Of a DNA stretch of 64,000 bases, positions 10,681 through 21,853 are shown piece by piece. The DNA lies in assembly GCA_036346225.1 (NCBI GenBank), contig JARFIW010001111.1, positions 186,001 to 250,000 on the forward strand. Direction: 5' to 3'. The position numbers and the translations under genes are program-made. Under the pieces are notes generated by a model. That model saw nothing but the letters and a program-made list of their open reading frames with translations, had not been told where the DNA came from and searched no databases. The stretch comes from Platerodrilus igneus (taxonomy: Eukaryota > Arthropoda > Insecta > Coleoptera > Lycidae). The first letter of the stretch is position 1, and each line of letters starts with the position of its first letter.

Positions 10681-10789
10681 TCGAAATCGTGGAACTAGAA
10701 CTTAAAAATAATTAAATATCATATCAACATAAGATTGTAGAGTAATAAAATTAAAAAGTCAAGTTAGGATTTAGAACTTAGGACCAAAA

Positions 10790-11580
10790 ATGGATAAAAG
10801 AATGAGGGAAGCAAGAGAGGCATTAAGGAATGAAGGAGTGGAAATAGGTTCACAGGAAAATGTGATCTTGCATAAGACATCAACAGAAGCTGCAGGACGA
10901 ATCTTTGAGAGAAGTCACAGCGAGGAACACCGCACCACTCAAGACTCAAAAATGATGGAAATTTTGCTGGAACTGAATAACAAAATCGAAAAGAATGAAG
11001 ATGCCATGAAAAATATGATAGAAAAAATGACAAAGCTATGCAAGAATTTGGGAAACAGTTGGATAAATTGAGAAGAAAATTAGGCTCCAGAATAGAAAGG
11101 TTAAGTGATGGTCTAAGGGAGACGAATCAGAAGATGGAAGAGATGCGATTACAAATACAAAATAAAGTTATAACTATCACAGAAGATATTAATTGCATAA
11201 GGGACAAGGTCGTTAAAGTAAGATTAATAGAAGAGACCAATGAAAGGGAGACAAACGAAAGAATTATGAACTTAGAGGAAAAAGTGCAAGACGTTGAGAG
11301 GAATTGTGAAACGGAATTTTGCATAGTAAATAAAAAAATAGATGATTTAAAAGTTAACGTAGTGACTTTTAGCATGAACAGGATGACGTATAACCAAGAA
11401 CCCTTAAGGATATATCACCCAAATTCAACATTGGATCAATATTCAAAATTTTCTGGGGACAACAAACTTAATCCAAAATTATTCTTAAACGAAAGTGAAA
11501 CACTGACACAGGGCATAACGGATGAACAATACAAGTTGAATTTAGTACGGGTTATGTTGAAAGAGAATGCAGAAACGTGA
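10790..11580 (+). pseudogene. gag N-terminal coiled-coil region, two overlapping frames
   Basis: Two frames (10790-11071 and 11038-11580) joined by one frameshift near 11040-11070 make one gag N-terminus of about 255 residues. It is rich in Lys/Glu heptads (MMEILLELNNKIEKNEDA, LSDGLRETNQKMEEM, VQDVERNCETEF) and matches the minus-strand copy at 3071-3547 segment for segment. After about residue 200 comes a non-coiled part (FSGDNKLNPKLFLNE) typical of the start of a gypsy capsid. It stops at 11578. The start at 10790 follows the leader and gives the full coiled coil. Confidence 0.75.
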
Positions 11581-12086
11581 TTTGATCTAATCAAGGACGA
11601 GTTATAAACATTCCAGGATTTTGAATATAAATCTTTAAGACACTTTTGGGGGATAATCAACAATATAAGGTGAAAAATAATTTAATCATGGGGAGATACA
11701 ATCGAAATTTAGGTGTAACCAGGGAACAGTACGCAATCAACAAATTTAGTATAGCTAAACAATTGGATCCTCAGTTAGAAAATAAACAGATCATTAAATA
11801 TCTAGCAGGACACTTTGAAGTAGAGGTGAGGCAGTATATCACGCTACAAAACATCATAAATCGTGATGTATTTTTAAAATACTTGCAGCGGTACGATGAA
11901 ATGGGACTGAGCTATAGGGAGGAAGGTCGAACGAATATTCAACCCGTAAACTTAGAAAGAATGCAGAGAAGAATGCCAATTGACCGAGTGAATTATCAAA
12001 GAACAAATCACAGCTATAGGGGAAATTTTAGGAACAATTACAACAGTAATCCTGGACATAACTGGAATGTGAGTAACCGACCATGA
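11581..12086 (+). pseudogene. gag capsid C-terminal part with basic tail
   Basis: The open frame at 11646-12086 continues gag after a stop. It has capsid-like helices with NKFSIAKQLDPQLENKQI, then YLAGHFEVEVRQYI and FLKYLQRYDEMG. An Arg/Asn/Tyr-rich tail (YRGNFRNNYNSNPGHNW) replaces a zinc knuckle and would bind nucleic acid. No CCHC box is visible. The preceding 65 nt, with an in-frame stop, encode the missing link. It lies between the coiled-coil gag and the protease at 12298. Confidence 0.7.
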
Positions 12087-12297
12087 CAAGAGACAAACAA
12101 GACAGACCGGGATAAAAATAGTAACCGAAATGAAAATAACCAAGAACACGAGGAAGGGACAATGGAACAAAGAAGGATTAGTCGCACTTACGCAGAGGTT
12201 ACGAATACAAATTTTTAAAACAAAACAAACCAAATAAGCCCATAGAAATAAATCAATACGAACATCAGCGTGAATTCATAAAGCTTGAAGAAATTTA

Positions 12298-12603
12298 TTG
12301 CCTATAATTAATTTAAATGTAGAGAACAACGTAATTAAGATACTAATTGATACCGGAGCGGAAGCGTCGCTCGTTTCAGAAGATTTTATTAAACGGGGAA
12401 AGTTAATAAAGAAAGTGATGCCAATGAGGAAGTGTAATTTAATAACACCTAACAATAGAAAGTTTACAAGCATAAACAACATAGTGATTCTGAAGTGTGA
12501 GCTAGGAAAGGAGAAATTCGAAAATTAATACATGATCGTACATAGATTAAAAATGGACGCTATATGGGGAACGAATGTTATAGATAAGTTGGGAATAAAA
12601 TAA
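12298..12603 (+). pseudogene. gypsy aspartic protease, 3'-truncated
   Basis: A frame of 76 codons with LIDTGAEASLVSEDF, a complete retropepsin active site with flap-side sequence following. It stops at 12526 and its homology with the minus-strand copy (LDKLGLKI-like piece near 12575-12600) ends at about 12603. There the repeat 12613-13443 begins abruptly. RT, RNase H and integrase are gone. Confidence 0.75.
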
Positions 12604-12612
12604 ATGCAAGCA

Positions 12613-12743
12613 GCAACTATTAGCTCGATTTGTATGGGTAAATATGCTTTTAATATTTTCATAAAAGTTTATTTACAGATACATCTTAGTAATCTTTTGT
12701 TGTATACAAATTTTTCAGATTGTGAACTGTAAATATCTCGTCT

Positions 12744-12776
<33 letters not shown>

Positions 12777-13443
12777 TGTATACATATATACATATTGCTA
12801 TGATAATAGGGTCATTTAGGGGTATATAGGGTCACTAGGTTAGTGCGTTTTATATAGACATCGTGAGAGTCCAGAAAACTAGACATTTTACCAAGAAAAA
12901 TGCGAAATTCGACGATTAGGCAAAAAGCCAAATACCAACGCCCTGTATATAAACTATAATTATAATTTTATTCAAAGAAAGAAAGTGTATTCGTAAAGAT
13001 TCAACTAAATAAACAACCTTGCAAGTCATAAAACCATATGGACAGAAGCTATAATACAATATGCGTGAGTAGTGCATCATTATTATACAAGGAATTCCAT
13101 TTAAACGAGCAGGTTTGTCAATGCATAAAACAGATAAACGCATATAATTTCGTACTTTAATAAATATAAAGCTACATGACCAAAAACTATAAAAATCCAA
13201 CACTTGATAATTTGGAAATAATAACAGACTGAGGATAAAGCAAAGTTCAACACATTTGCTGTACAAACAAAGAGTACGTAATTTAAAAAGACCATGAAAG
13301 ATTTTAAAACAAATTTATACAAATTACCTGAAATCCTACGTGCAATGAAGAGCGTCTCGAGTTCGTTATACATGGAAATTTCATAGAAATACCCAAGCCT
13401 GCATGTGAAAATCAAGGTACAAGGCGGTAATCAACAAACTATG
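12613..13443 (+). repeat. Direct repeat of 8528-9383 (SINE body plus LTR start)
   Basis: Collinear copy of about 830 bp: the SINE body with (AAT)n tail, the (TA) stretch, and the first ~650 bp of the LTR that starts at 8714. The copy at 8528-9383 has an extra (TA)n insertion at 9239. The repeat starts and ends abruptly, and the shared unit includes DNA outside the LTR. It is therefore a duplication or recombination product rather than a normal LTR pair. Confidence 0.75.
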
Positions 13444-14685
13444 CGGAATCAGAAAACTGCATTTATTTAGCAGGAAAATAAATAATTCGCACGTTATGTA
13501 AATGCCTTCAAAACGGACCAATTATAAGGTTCACGGATAGGCCTAGAAAATTCTCGATGCCGACGTCACACAGAGGCTCGTTTTTATAAATCCAATAGAA
13601 GGTGTGAAATGAGTCGGTTTTCATTCAAACGCCAGATGATAATACGTTATGTAGTAAAAAATACTACAGTTTTAGATTTGAAATTTAGTATGGTTTAAGA
13701 GACGATTTCGTTGAAATAGCGACGGAAATGTGTTTTGAATGCTCAGAAGTAAGATTGTATTGTGGTTTCAAAATAGAAATAATTAAACAATAATTGAACG
13801 ACTGCAAGTTTCTTAATTGGGATAAAAACATGAGAAATGGAAATGGTTTGTTACAAATTATATGAAGCAATTTACACGGAAAGGTGTATTTTGTAAAATA
13901 ATTTGAGCAAATTTGGATATTTAATTGAAAATTATGGCCTGGAAGAAAATAATAACATGCAGATTTTCACGGTAAACTAAAATTATATCGTTTAATGTTT
14001 TAAAAAAGACATATATATTAATTAGTTAAGTTATATGATAAGATGTTTGTTTTGTGTGCAAGTCTTTGTGTGAGAATTGTATGTACAAGTCGATAATTTG
14101 ATGTGAAGGGCGGCAGCCTTCAGTGAGATTTTGCCAGTAGATAAAAAATAACTAAACATAACTGATCAGATACATTTAAATCCGATTTTAAAGAGGTGGA
14201 TATATAATTATCTGACTTATCTGGGCAAATTTTGTACATAATAAGATTTTATTAAAAGTGATTTGTGCATGAAATTTAAAAGATTAAGATGAGTGTGTGC
14301 TCATCCTAATTATAAAACAGATTTTGAACTATATTTTTAGTATAAATGAGTGATTATCCAGAAGTTGTAAATTATTTTGTTAGATTTAAGATATTGTTCA
14401 TAAGGCAAAGCCATTGTCGCAATTTTGGACTTTTTGATATTTAAAGTTTGTGTTGAAAGAAAGTTGTTCTTCGTAAATGTTGTATGATTTGTAAAACAAA
14501 AGGTGTTGAGGATGTAGTAATTAGTATTTAAAAGATTATAAAAGAATATTTCATGTCATTATAAATCTGATGTCTAATTTTAGTGCTTATATTTTGAGGC
14601 GAGTTAGTCAAAAATAATTAAACAACAGGCAAATTAAAAACCATCTTTTGTCTAGGCTCATTCAAAGCCAAACCAGACCACAGCA
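12796..14685 (+). repeat. Chimeric LTR
   Basis: The first ~650 bp match the LTR at 8714. At 13443 the sequence switches to a piece matching about 6603-6663 of the LTR at 6537, then continues with sequence not seen elsewhere. It ends GACCACAGCA at 14685, followed by primer-binding-site-like units. The patchwork suggests template switching between related LTR families. Confidence 0.55.
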
Positions 14686-14816
14686 TCCTTTATTGATGCC
14701 CAACGTCAGGGACACTTAGAATCTCTTCAGACTACAGCACTTTTATTGATGCCTAACATCCTAACGTCAATGCAGTCCACAGCACTTTTATCAACACCCA
14801 CTAAAAGAGTGCTATG
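14681..14816 (+). repeat. Three degenerate primer-binding-site/LTR-end units
   Basis: The pattern 'ACAGCA + 5-8 nt + TGATGCCCAACGTC' occurs at 14681-14708, 14734-14762 and 14777-14805 with decay. It repeats the LTR terminus as well as the primer site. Confidence 0.65.
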
Positions 14817-16651
14817 ATACAAATACAGCAAATTGTAAAACCTGAAATTGTTGTCCCTTCCGACTTTGCCTAGCTAGCTCAACGGAATTGACGGAGTTTT
14901 CAAAATGAAATCAAACACAGCAATATTAAAGCATTTATACAGTATGAAATATTTTCTCTCATACAAAAGCATATAGAACATTTACAACATCATTTCTTTC
15001 AAAGCACCACATAATTTCTAAGAAGTACTTATTTACTTAATTATAAAAAAATGTTCCTTACCTCATTTAAATTTACAAAACCAAATCTGTTCTCTTATGG
15101 ATATTTTACCGGGTTGTTTATTCCACGCTTGTTAAGTTGTTTTGACCAAAAATCCTTGACAGATAATCTATTAAAAGGTCAGAGTGTTTCAAACTCTGAT
15201 CACAAACTTTCCTGGTAAAGATCCTCACAAAAAAAATTATATGATTAACACTTATTATTCTACCTTAAATTAAATGACATATACTCCAATATCAGTTAAA
15301 AATAAATTCGTAATTAAACATCTTATTTTAAATTGATGTCAAATCAGCTTACAAGATTTTCCATATTTAAAATCCTCGTTTCAAACAGCAGTTGCCAAAG
15401 TACATTTTACTTAAATCTTCTTTTCAATTATTTAATAAAATTTTTAAAATCGCTTTATGTTGAAGAATTTTCCTTCTTCATTGTATTTAATAATTTTCAT
15501 TTTATGTAATTTGCATTTAAAACATCACTTCTATATTCGTCGTAACATCATAATTATTAAATTATAGTATGCTTACTGCATACTTCAATTATCATCTTCA
15601 AAGCAACGGCTCGCGACTTAAATCAAAATAACATTTTGCGATCGAATTTAAGAATATTTTTAACAAACGCTTCCATTTATATACAATTCATTTATATTTT
15701 AGTACGTTCGAGGTTGGTATGAAATTCCATTCTAAAGAACACGCCTCTATATGATGTAATTTTCTAAAAAAACCTCATTGGCGTTCAAAATTGTAGAGTT
15801 TTATTATCTCGTTCTAGTTATGAGTGACATGCGTTGCTCGTCTTTGTTTAACACCCAAGGTTATTGTGGCGTCGCATATTAATCTAGTAATTGCGAAAGG
15901 TAATAAATAATTTTTATCAGTTGTATAGATGTTGTGGGTTTTTTCGTGTTCCGGCCGCTTCTTGGAATAAATGTTTCATTTATTAATTAAATATTTACGT
16001 AGTTATAAATACGGATGACTTGTCCTTTCTATATTCCTAATATTCTAGAAAATTCTTTATTTAAATTAAATTTCTGTAATCCACAGGGTAATTAATTTAA
16101 ACTTTAATAGATTTATAATGCAAATTAGTTGCATTTTATAGCAAATATTTGATTTCACGGTAAAGCGTGTTTAAAGGTTAAAATTAGGATTTTAAATATA
16201 AGATTGATTGTAGTTTTTATGCTAAATGCGTTAAGCTAGCACTACTCTATGTTATTACAATAAATGAAACGCATTTTTATATGCATCGAAAATGTATTGA
16301 TAATTAATAAGTGAAAATAAATGGCTTTGTATTTATCTTAAAATGATCAAATTGGGTTCGCATTGGATGCGTTTTTAGGGTATCTAAAATTATTTTTACA
16401 TATACAGCTTACGATATTTACTATTTATTTACAATACGCTTATATCATACAGGATGATTATATATACACGCGCAATTGAATTTTTACTTGGCACTTTAAT
16501 GAATAAAATACGCTTATATTATACAGGGCATAATCATAAATTTACGGAAATTTCCTCTTTCCCAGATTCTTTTATATTTTAGTGGGATTTATTTGTAGAA
16601 TTTGGGTTTCAATGACCTCTCATGACCCCCTTATCAAGTCAAAATATATAT
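14817..16651 (-). repeat. Decayed LTR-like block
   Basis: No ORF. It has GCTAGCTC at 14873, close to its left end, as in the minus-orientation LTRs at 16652, 18807 and 61198, and ends in a short AT stretch next to TGCCGTA at 16652. It is read as an LTR on context alone. Confidence 0.35.
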
Positions 16652-18758
16652 TGCCGTAAAACCTCTCTTAATCGAGCCTCAGTAACAAAAATATTCGAAA
16701 ATTTTATTTATTTTCCAAAACTCGAAAATAAATTTCACACAATAGAAAAATTTAATAAAAAAAATATTCTCTTACCCAGATTCCTCTCTTCATCACCTTA
16801 ATTCTTCTTCAGTTCCCAGGCTAGCTCAGTTGGGCCTCCTCTTGGATACCTAGATTCACTATTATACTCTGTATCGTTCACGCACACTCTCAATAAAACC
16901 ACAAAATAATACAACAATCATACTATATTTATTTACCACTATTTACAAATAAAATTCAAGATTATCCACATTTCAGAGATCAAGTTACACCTCAATAAAT
17001 CCTATTTTTGTACTGTCCTGGATTTTAATTTAAAATATCAAACACATTGAATATACCCGGAGTAAATGGGCCCTGAATAATACCTTATTTTCTTTCTTTA
17101 TTTATAATTTATTTTAAATTTGTATACTCTGGAGTATGGTGAGCTCATGATAACCCAGTTAATTATGAATAATGTATGCTTTTGTACTTCGCATACTCTT
17201 ACAACAAACAAAAAAAACAAACCCATGTACTCGTAACAAAATTTAAATTCCTGATGGAACGTTAATAAGGTTTATATACACCTTTAGATTTCTATTTAAA
17301 TACCATAATAAAGTTAGTTATACGTATTATTTTCAATACGCAAAATAATGCACAATACCTTCAAAATTCACTCTCACACGTCACACAATTTTCATAGTTT
17401 CCTAGTTTATAACAACAACAATTTTAAAGCGTTACCTAGAATTTCTTGAAGACCTCCACTCCGTTGACGATGCGGTAAAGTTGTTTCGCTCTGCTCTGCT
17501 GGCCGCTTCTAGCTATTTGTAAATGAACCCCATTTAGGTTGTGCTGTCTGCTCTGCCTTCACGGTGCATCCAAATCCAACTCCAAATGAATTACACTTCT
17601 TTCATACTTGCATACTTTAGTTTAATTTAATTTATATTTACGTCACTTCACAAGCTTGTTTAAGATATATGTTGCACCTCTATTACATTTTAGACTCGTC
17701 ACTTATTCGCGTATCAAATTATGAGGCCAACACTGTACTATTTAATTTAAAATAATTTTATATACTTACAAGCTCGTTCGTAGTCTGAAGCGATGAAAGT
17801 ACTAAGAGAATGAAGTTAAAAAGAGAGAGCGATGCTAAATCTTTTAGAGTATTTATATAATTCCAATGTAACCTCTCCATACCCTCCTAACGCGAAATCC
17901 TTCATTTAAAATAATACTTCTTAAAATTTTGGTTCAACCGTTTTCGAAATCTCCGAAATTTAGCGCGTCGCTACGATATTTTCCAATAAACCCGACTTCA
18001 AATATCCCCGTGTTTGTCTGTTGTACAACTAACGATATCGACCAATAGTATATCCATTGACGTCTTCAAAATCCCGCCTATTTTAACGCTGTCCCTTTCT
18101 TATGCATATTATGTTTCCTTCTAACCTTGTTTGAGTGGTAGAGAATCGATATTACTGTCCGCGTTTCAACTTTACTCCATGTGGACTTGTATACGTGCTT
18201 TGAAATGGACTGCCAGTATGCCTGTCTCATTCCGACGTATTTCATTGACCCTCTATCCTTCCTGCACTTTAAGGAAACTTTTAGTTAACATTTACGCAAA
18301 CCCTCCAACCGTTTAACCAATATTCTTTGAAACTTGTTTGCTATCTATAAAAATAAGGGCAACCTGACATTTAGAAAACATGCAGGTGTTTAATTAACCG
18401 ACGTATTAACACAACATTTCTAGGAGCTTCTTTCCATGGTATTTCAACCCAACCGATAAATTTGTTTGTTACAACGAAAGCTATTCGCCTTGGATTTATT
18501 GATTTTTCATGCCTTTATGCGTATTAGACGTAATTAAACTCCATTAAATTAATAAATAAATTGCATTGGCTTCTAAAATTTATTTTCTTTACGAACCTAA
18601 CTAAATTTTATTCATTAATTGTAAATTTTTGTTAATACTTGTTACATTAAACTGAACTAAATGAAATAAATTTCGCACGTAAATTCTGGTTGTTTCCTCT
18701 ATACAGGGTGTTTCAAATTGCTTTGTTTATAGTTAATTTAACCTTTTAAAACCACTAC

Positions 18759-18759
<1 letters not shown>
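16652..18759 (-). repeat. Solo LTR, family A copy 1 (about 2.1 kb)
   Basis: Starts TGCCGTAAAACC and ends CCACTACA next to (TA)n. It aligns along its length with 18807-20880 and 61198-63306, sharing CAGGCTAGCTCAGTTGG near 16817, GGAGTATGGTGAGCTCATGATAA near 17130, and CTATACAGGGTGTTTCAAATTG near the right end. The 3' LTR end is at the left. No coding content. Confidence 0.7.
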
Positions 18760-18797
<38 letters not shown>

Positions 18798-18806
18798 TAT
18801 ATATAT
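18760..18806. repeat. (TA)n microsatellite
   Basis: Joins two family A LTRs in the same orientation. Confidence 0.95.
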
Positions 18807-20880
18807 TGCCGTGGAATGTGTCTTTAGGTCACAGGAACTGGTACTTTCTAAAAAACATTCGAGCTCATGCACTGGTACCTCGCCAGTTCAAAAAATTCAA
18901 TTTACACAAATACAAAAATTCACAAAATTTTTCTTACCCGCTTTCTGCTCTATATCAAATTAATTTCTTCAGCAGCTTCCCTGGCTAGCTCAGCTGTGCT
19001 TCTTCTCGTATACCTAAATTTACTCTCATTCTCTTTCCCGTTCACACACCATTCAATAAAATCACAAAATAATACAACAATCATACAATATTTATTAACC
19101 ACTATTTACAAATAATTATTCAAAGTTATTTACAGTTCGGTGCTCAAGTTACACCTCAATAAATGCTATCTTTGTAAAGTCCTTGTTTTTCAAAATGGAA
19201 ATTTATAACACATTTAATGCAACAGGAGTAAATGGCCCCCAAATAATACCTTATCTTTATTTCTACTACACACTGGAGTATGGTGAGCTCATGATAACCT
19301 AGTTTATTAATGTATGCTTTCCACTTTGCATACTATTACTACAAACTTAAAAAAAACCATGTACTCTTAATAATTAAATTTAAATTCATCAAGCAATTCA
19401 ATAAGCTTTACGTACATATTTTGTTTTATATTCAAAATACCATATTAATAGTCAGCTATACGTATCCTTTTCAATACGTAAAATAACGAAAAATACCATC
19501 AAAGTACACTCTCACACATCACAAATAATTTCAACAGTTTATAAAAAAATAGCAAATTCTAATGCGTTACCAGGAAAACTTGAAGATTCCATCTTCGTTG
19601 ACGATGTATTATGTTCCTGAACCCCTCGGCCTAGTGGTTATGCGTGCGGCTCCACCAGATGTTTAAAGATGAACAACATCTAAGCTGCGCTTCATGCTAC
19701 CCATCCAATATCAATTTCAATATCCAGATCCATGTATATTACACTTGTTTATTATCGCATTATTAATTTACGAGCTTGTTGAAGTATTCGTTGGACCTCA
19801 GTTAAATTTAAATAAACTCGACACTATTCGCGTTTCTAACTATAAAGCCACAACAATCTAATACTGTGCTATTGAATTTACAAATTTTTAATACTTACAA
19901 GCCTCGTCAGTAGATTTTTGTACGTCGTAAGCGATGCAAAATTAAAGAGAGCTCTATTAATTTTTCCAAAGTATTTATATCATAAAATCAGGCCCCTCTT
20001 GGCCACACTTTACGCGAAATACCTAACTGCACAATAATATTTCCGCAAATTTTGTGTAACCGTTTTAAACTTCTAGAAATCGTCAACCCGCTACATCCAA
20101 CCAACTATCACATCCACCTGTCGCGTGCTCGTCTGTTCTAAAACTATCTATTTCGACCAATCATACATTTCAGTGACGTCTTATAACTCCGCCTGTAATA
20201 TCTCTATTCGTCTTATGCATATTTGATGTCGCATTCTAACCTTGCTTGCGTTGTAGAAAATTGATATAGCTGCCCGCGTCTTTATGAACCCCACGTGGAT
20301 CGAATACGTGCCTACTAAAATGCATGCTTCTATGCCCGTCTCATTCTGTAACATATTATTAATTGTGCATCCTTTCTGGTCCTTAAGAAACTTTTGTTAG
20401 CGTTTATGCGAAACCACCGACGGTTAAACAATATTTCCTTGAAGCTTGCTCTGTTATCTACACAAATAACCGGAAGGTGACCTTCCAACGTGCAGCTGTG
20501 CCTAATTAATAATCGTTTAAAATAACATTTCTAGGAGTTTACGTTTCACAGTATTTTTATATAACCGACGTCTGTTTGTTCGTTAGGAAAGCTTTTCGCC
20601 TTGGTATTATTGTTTTTCATACTCTTTTGCGTTTTCTGACGTTATAACCCGTTAAATTAAAATGAATTAAATTAATTAATCATTTCTATTGGCTTATAAT
20701 TGATTTTCTTTATGAATCTATTACCTCCTAATTCCTAATTATAAAATTATGTCAATACTTGTTAATTTAAATTAAATAAATGAAATTAATTTTGCACGTA
20801 TATAAATGGTTCCTTTCTATATACAGGGTGTTATGAAATTGCATTGTTGACCCCAAATTTAACCCTTTAAATCCACTACA
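18807..20880 (-). repeat. Solo LTR, family A copy 2 (about 2.07 kb)
   Basis: Starts TGCCGTGGAATG and ends CCACTACA. Collinear with copies 1 and 3. It carries CTGGCTAGCTCAGCTG at 18981-18996. Confidence 0.75.

Positions 20881-20936
<56 letters not shown>
20881..20936. repeat. (TA)n microsatellite
   Basis: Borders the family A LTR on the left and the 3' end of a SINE on the right. Confidence 0.95.
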
Positions 20937-20941
<5 letters not shown>

Positions 20942-21160
20942 AGAAAAATAATCCACATTTGGAATGCAAATGCATGTTTATTAATATATATTAACAGTTT
21001 TTTAAGATGAAATAAAAACCCAACTTTTTATGTAAAGTTGAATTACCATTTCAAATCGTACTAGTAATTGATAACCACTAAAAGAATGGCTACAGCAGGA
21101 TTTGAACCTGCGACCTTTGATTTTCCGGATCAGTGCTCTAACCAACTGAGCTATGTAGCC
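20937..21160 (-). repeat. tRNA-headed SINE, tandem copy 1
   Basis: Minus strand: a 73-nt tRNA-like head (21160-21088), then a body containing CTAGTACGATTTGAAATGG (the common SINE core), then an A/T-rich end meeting (TA)n. The head folds as a cloverleaf: 7-bp acceptor GGCTACA/TGTAGCC, D arm GCTC/GAGC and T arm GCAGG/CCTGC. Box A TAGCTCAGTTGG and box B GGTTCAAATCC are intact, so Pol III transcription is plausible. The anticodon loop CCGGAAA has C instead of T at position 33 and one stem mismatch, so a working tRNA is unlikely. Confidence 0.75.
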
Positions 21161-21341
21161 AATTGTTTAGATGTTGTTATAATTAACACTACTGAAGCTT
21201 GTTCTTGTTACCGATTTTCAATTACGTCCTGCATTTAAGGAAATTGATTCTAGTTATATACATAATTTATGTACTAATAACTTGATCATCCCATTTTGCA
21301 ATGTTCGGATAATACAAAGATGTAATTATATTATTATTAAT

Positions 21342-21565
21342 AGTGAAGAAGAAAAATCCACATTTGGAATGCAAATACATGTTTATTAATATATATTAAC
21401 AGTTGTTTAAGATGAAATGAAAACCCAACTTTTTTTGTAAAGTTGAATTACCATTTCAAATCGAACTAATAATTGAAAACCACTAAAAGAACGGCTACAG
21501 CAGGATTTGAACCTGCGACCTTTGATTTTCCGGATCAGCGCTCTAACCAACTGAGCTATGTAGCC
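21342..21565 (-). repeat. tRNA-headed SINE, tandem copy 2
   Basis: A second copy 405 bp downstream, with the tRNA-like head at 21565-21493 and the same body. The flanking ~75 bp upstream of the head are also duplicated (to about 21645), so this is a local tandem duplication rather than two insertions. Box A and box B are intact. Confidence 0.75.
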
Positions 21566-21581
21566 AATTGTTTAGATGGTG

Positions 21582-21682
21582 TTATAATTAATACTACTGA
21601 AGCTTGTTCTTGTTACTGATTTTCAATTACGTCTTGCATTTAAGGTAACAAGAATAAGCTTCAGTAGTATTAATTATAACGC
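21582..21682. repeat. Short inverted duplication (hairpin)
   Basis: About 36 bp at 21582-21617 (GTTATAATTAATACTACTGA...) recur in reverse complement at 21647-21682 with one or two mismatches. They are separated by about 30 bp. Confidence 0.75.
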
Positions 21683-21769
21683 GTCGACAGGATGCCCTTG
21701 TGGCTAATATTAAGTCACTTGCCAATAAATTTCATTCTTTGATATTATTTTAAGACTCATTAAATTTAC

Positions 21770-21778
<9 letters not shown>
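21679..21778 (+). repeat. 3' fragment of the hammerhead-repeat monomer
   Basis: ACGCGTCGACAGGATGCCC and the following ~80 bp (GTGGCTAATATTAAGTCACTTGCC, then TTAAGACTCATTAAA) match the second half of the monomers at 60360-61160. The catalytic 5' half is absent, so it cannot cleave. Confidence 0.75.
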
Positions 21779-21841
<63 letters not shown>

Positions 21842-21853
21842 ATATATATATAT
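21779..21853. repeat. (TA)n microsatellite, interrupted
   Basis: Long AT array with two AATA breaks, ending at the LTR start TGCTGTG. Confidence 0.95.

Noticed and set aside
21088..21160. Functional tRNA gene
   Set aside because: Acceptor, D and T arms are good, but position 33 is C, the anticodon stem has a mismatch, and the sequence is the head of a repeated SINE unit.
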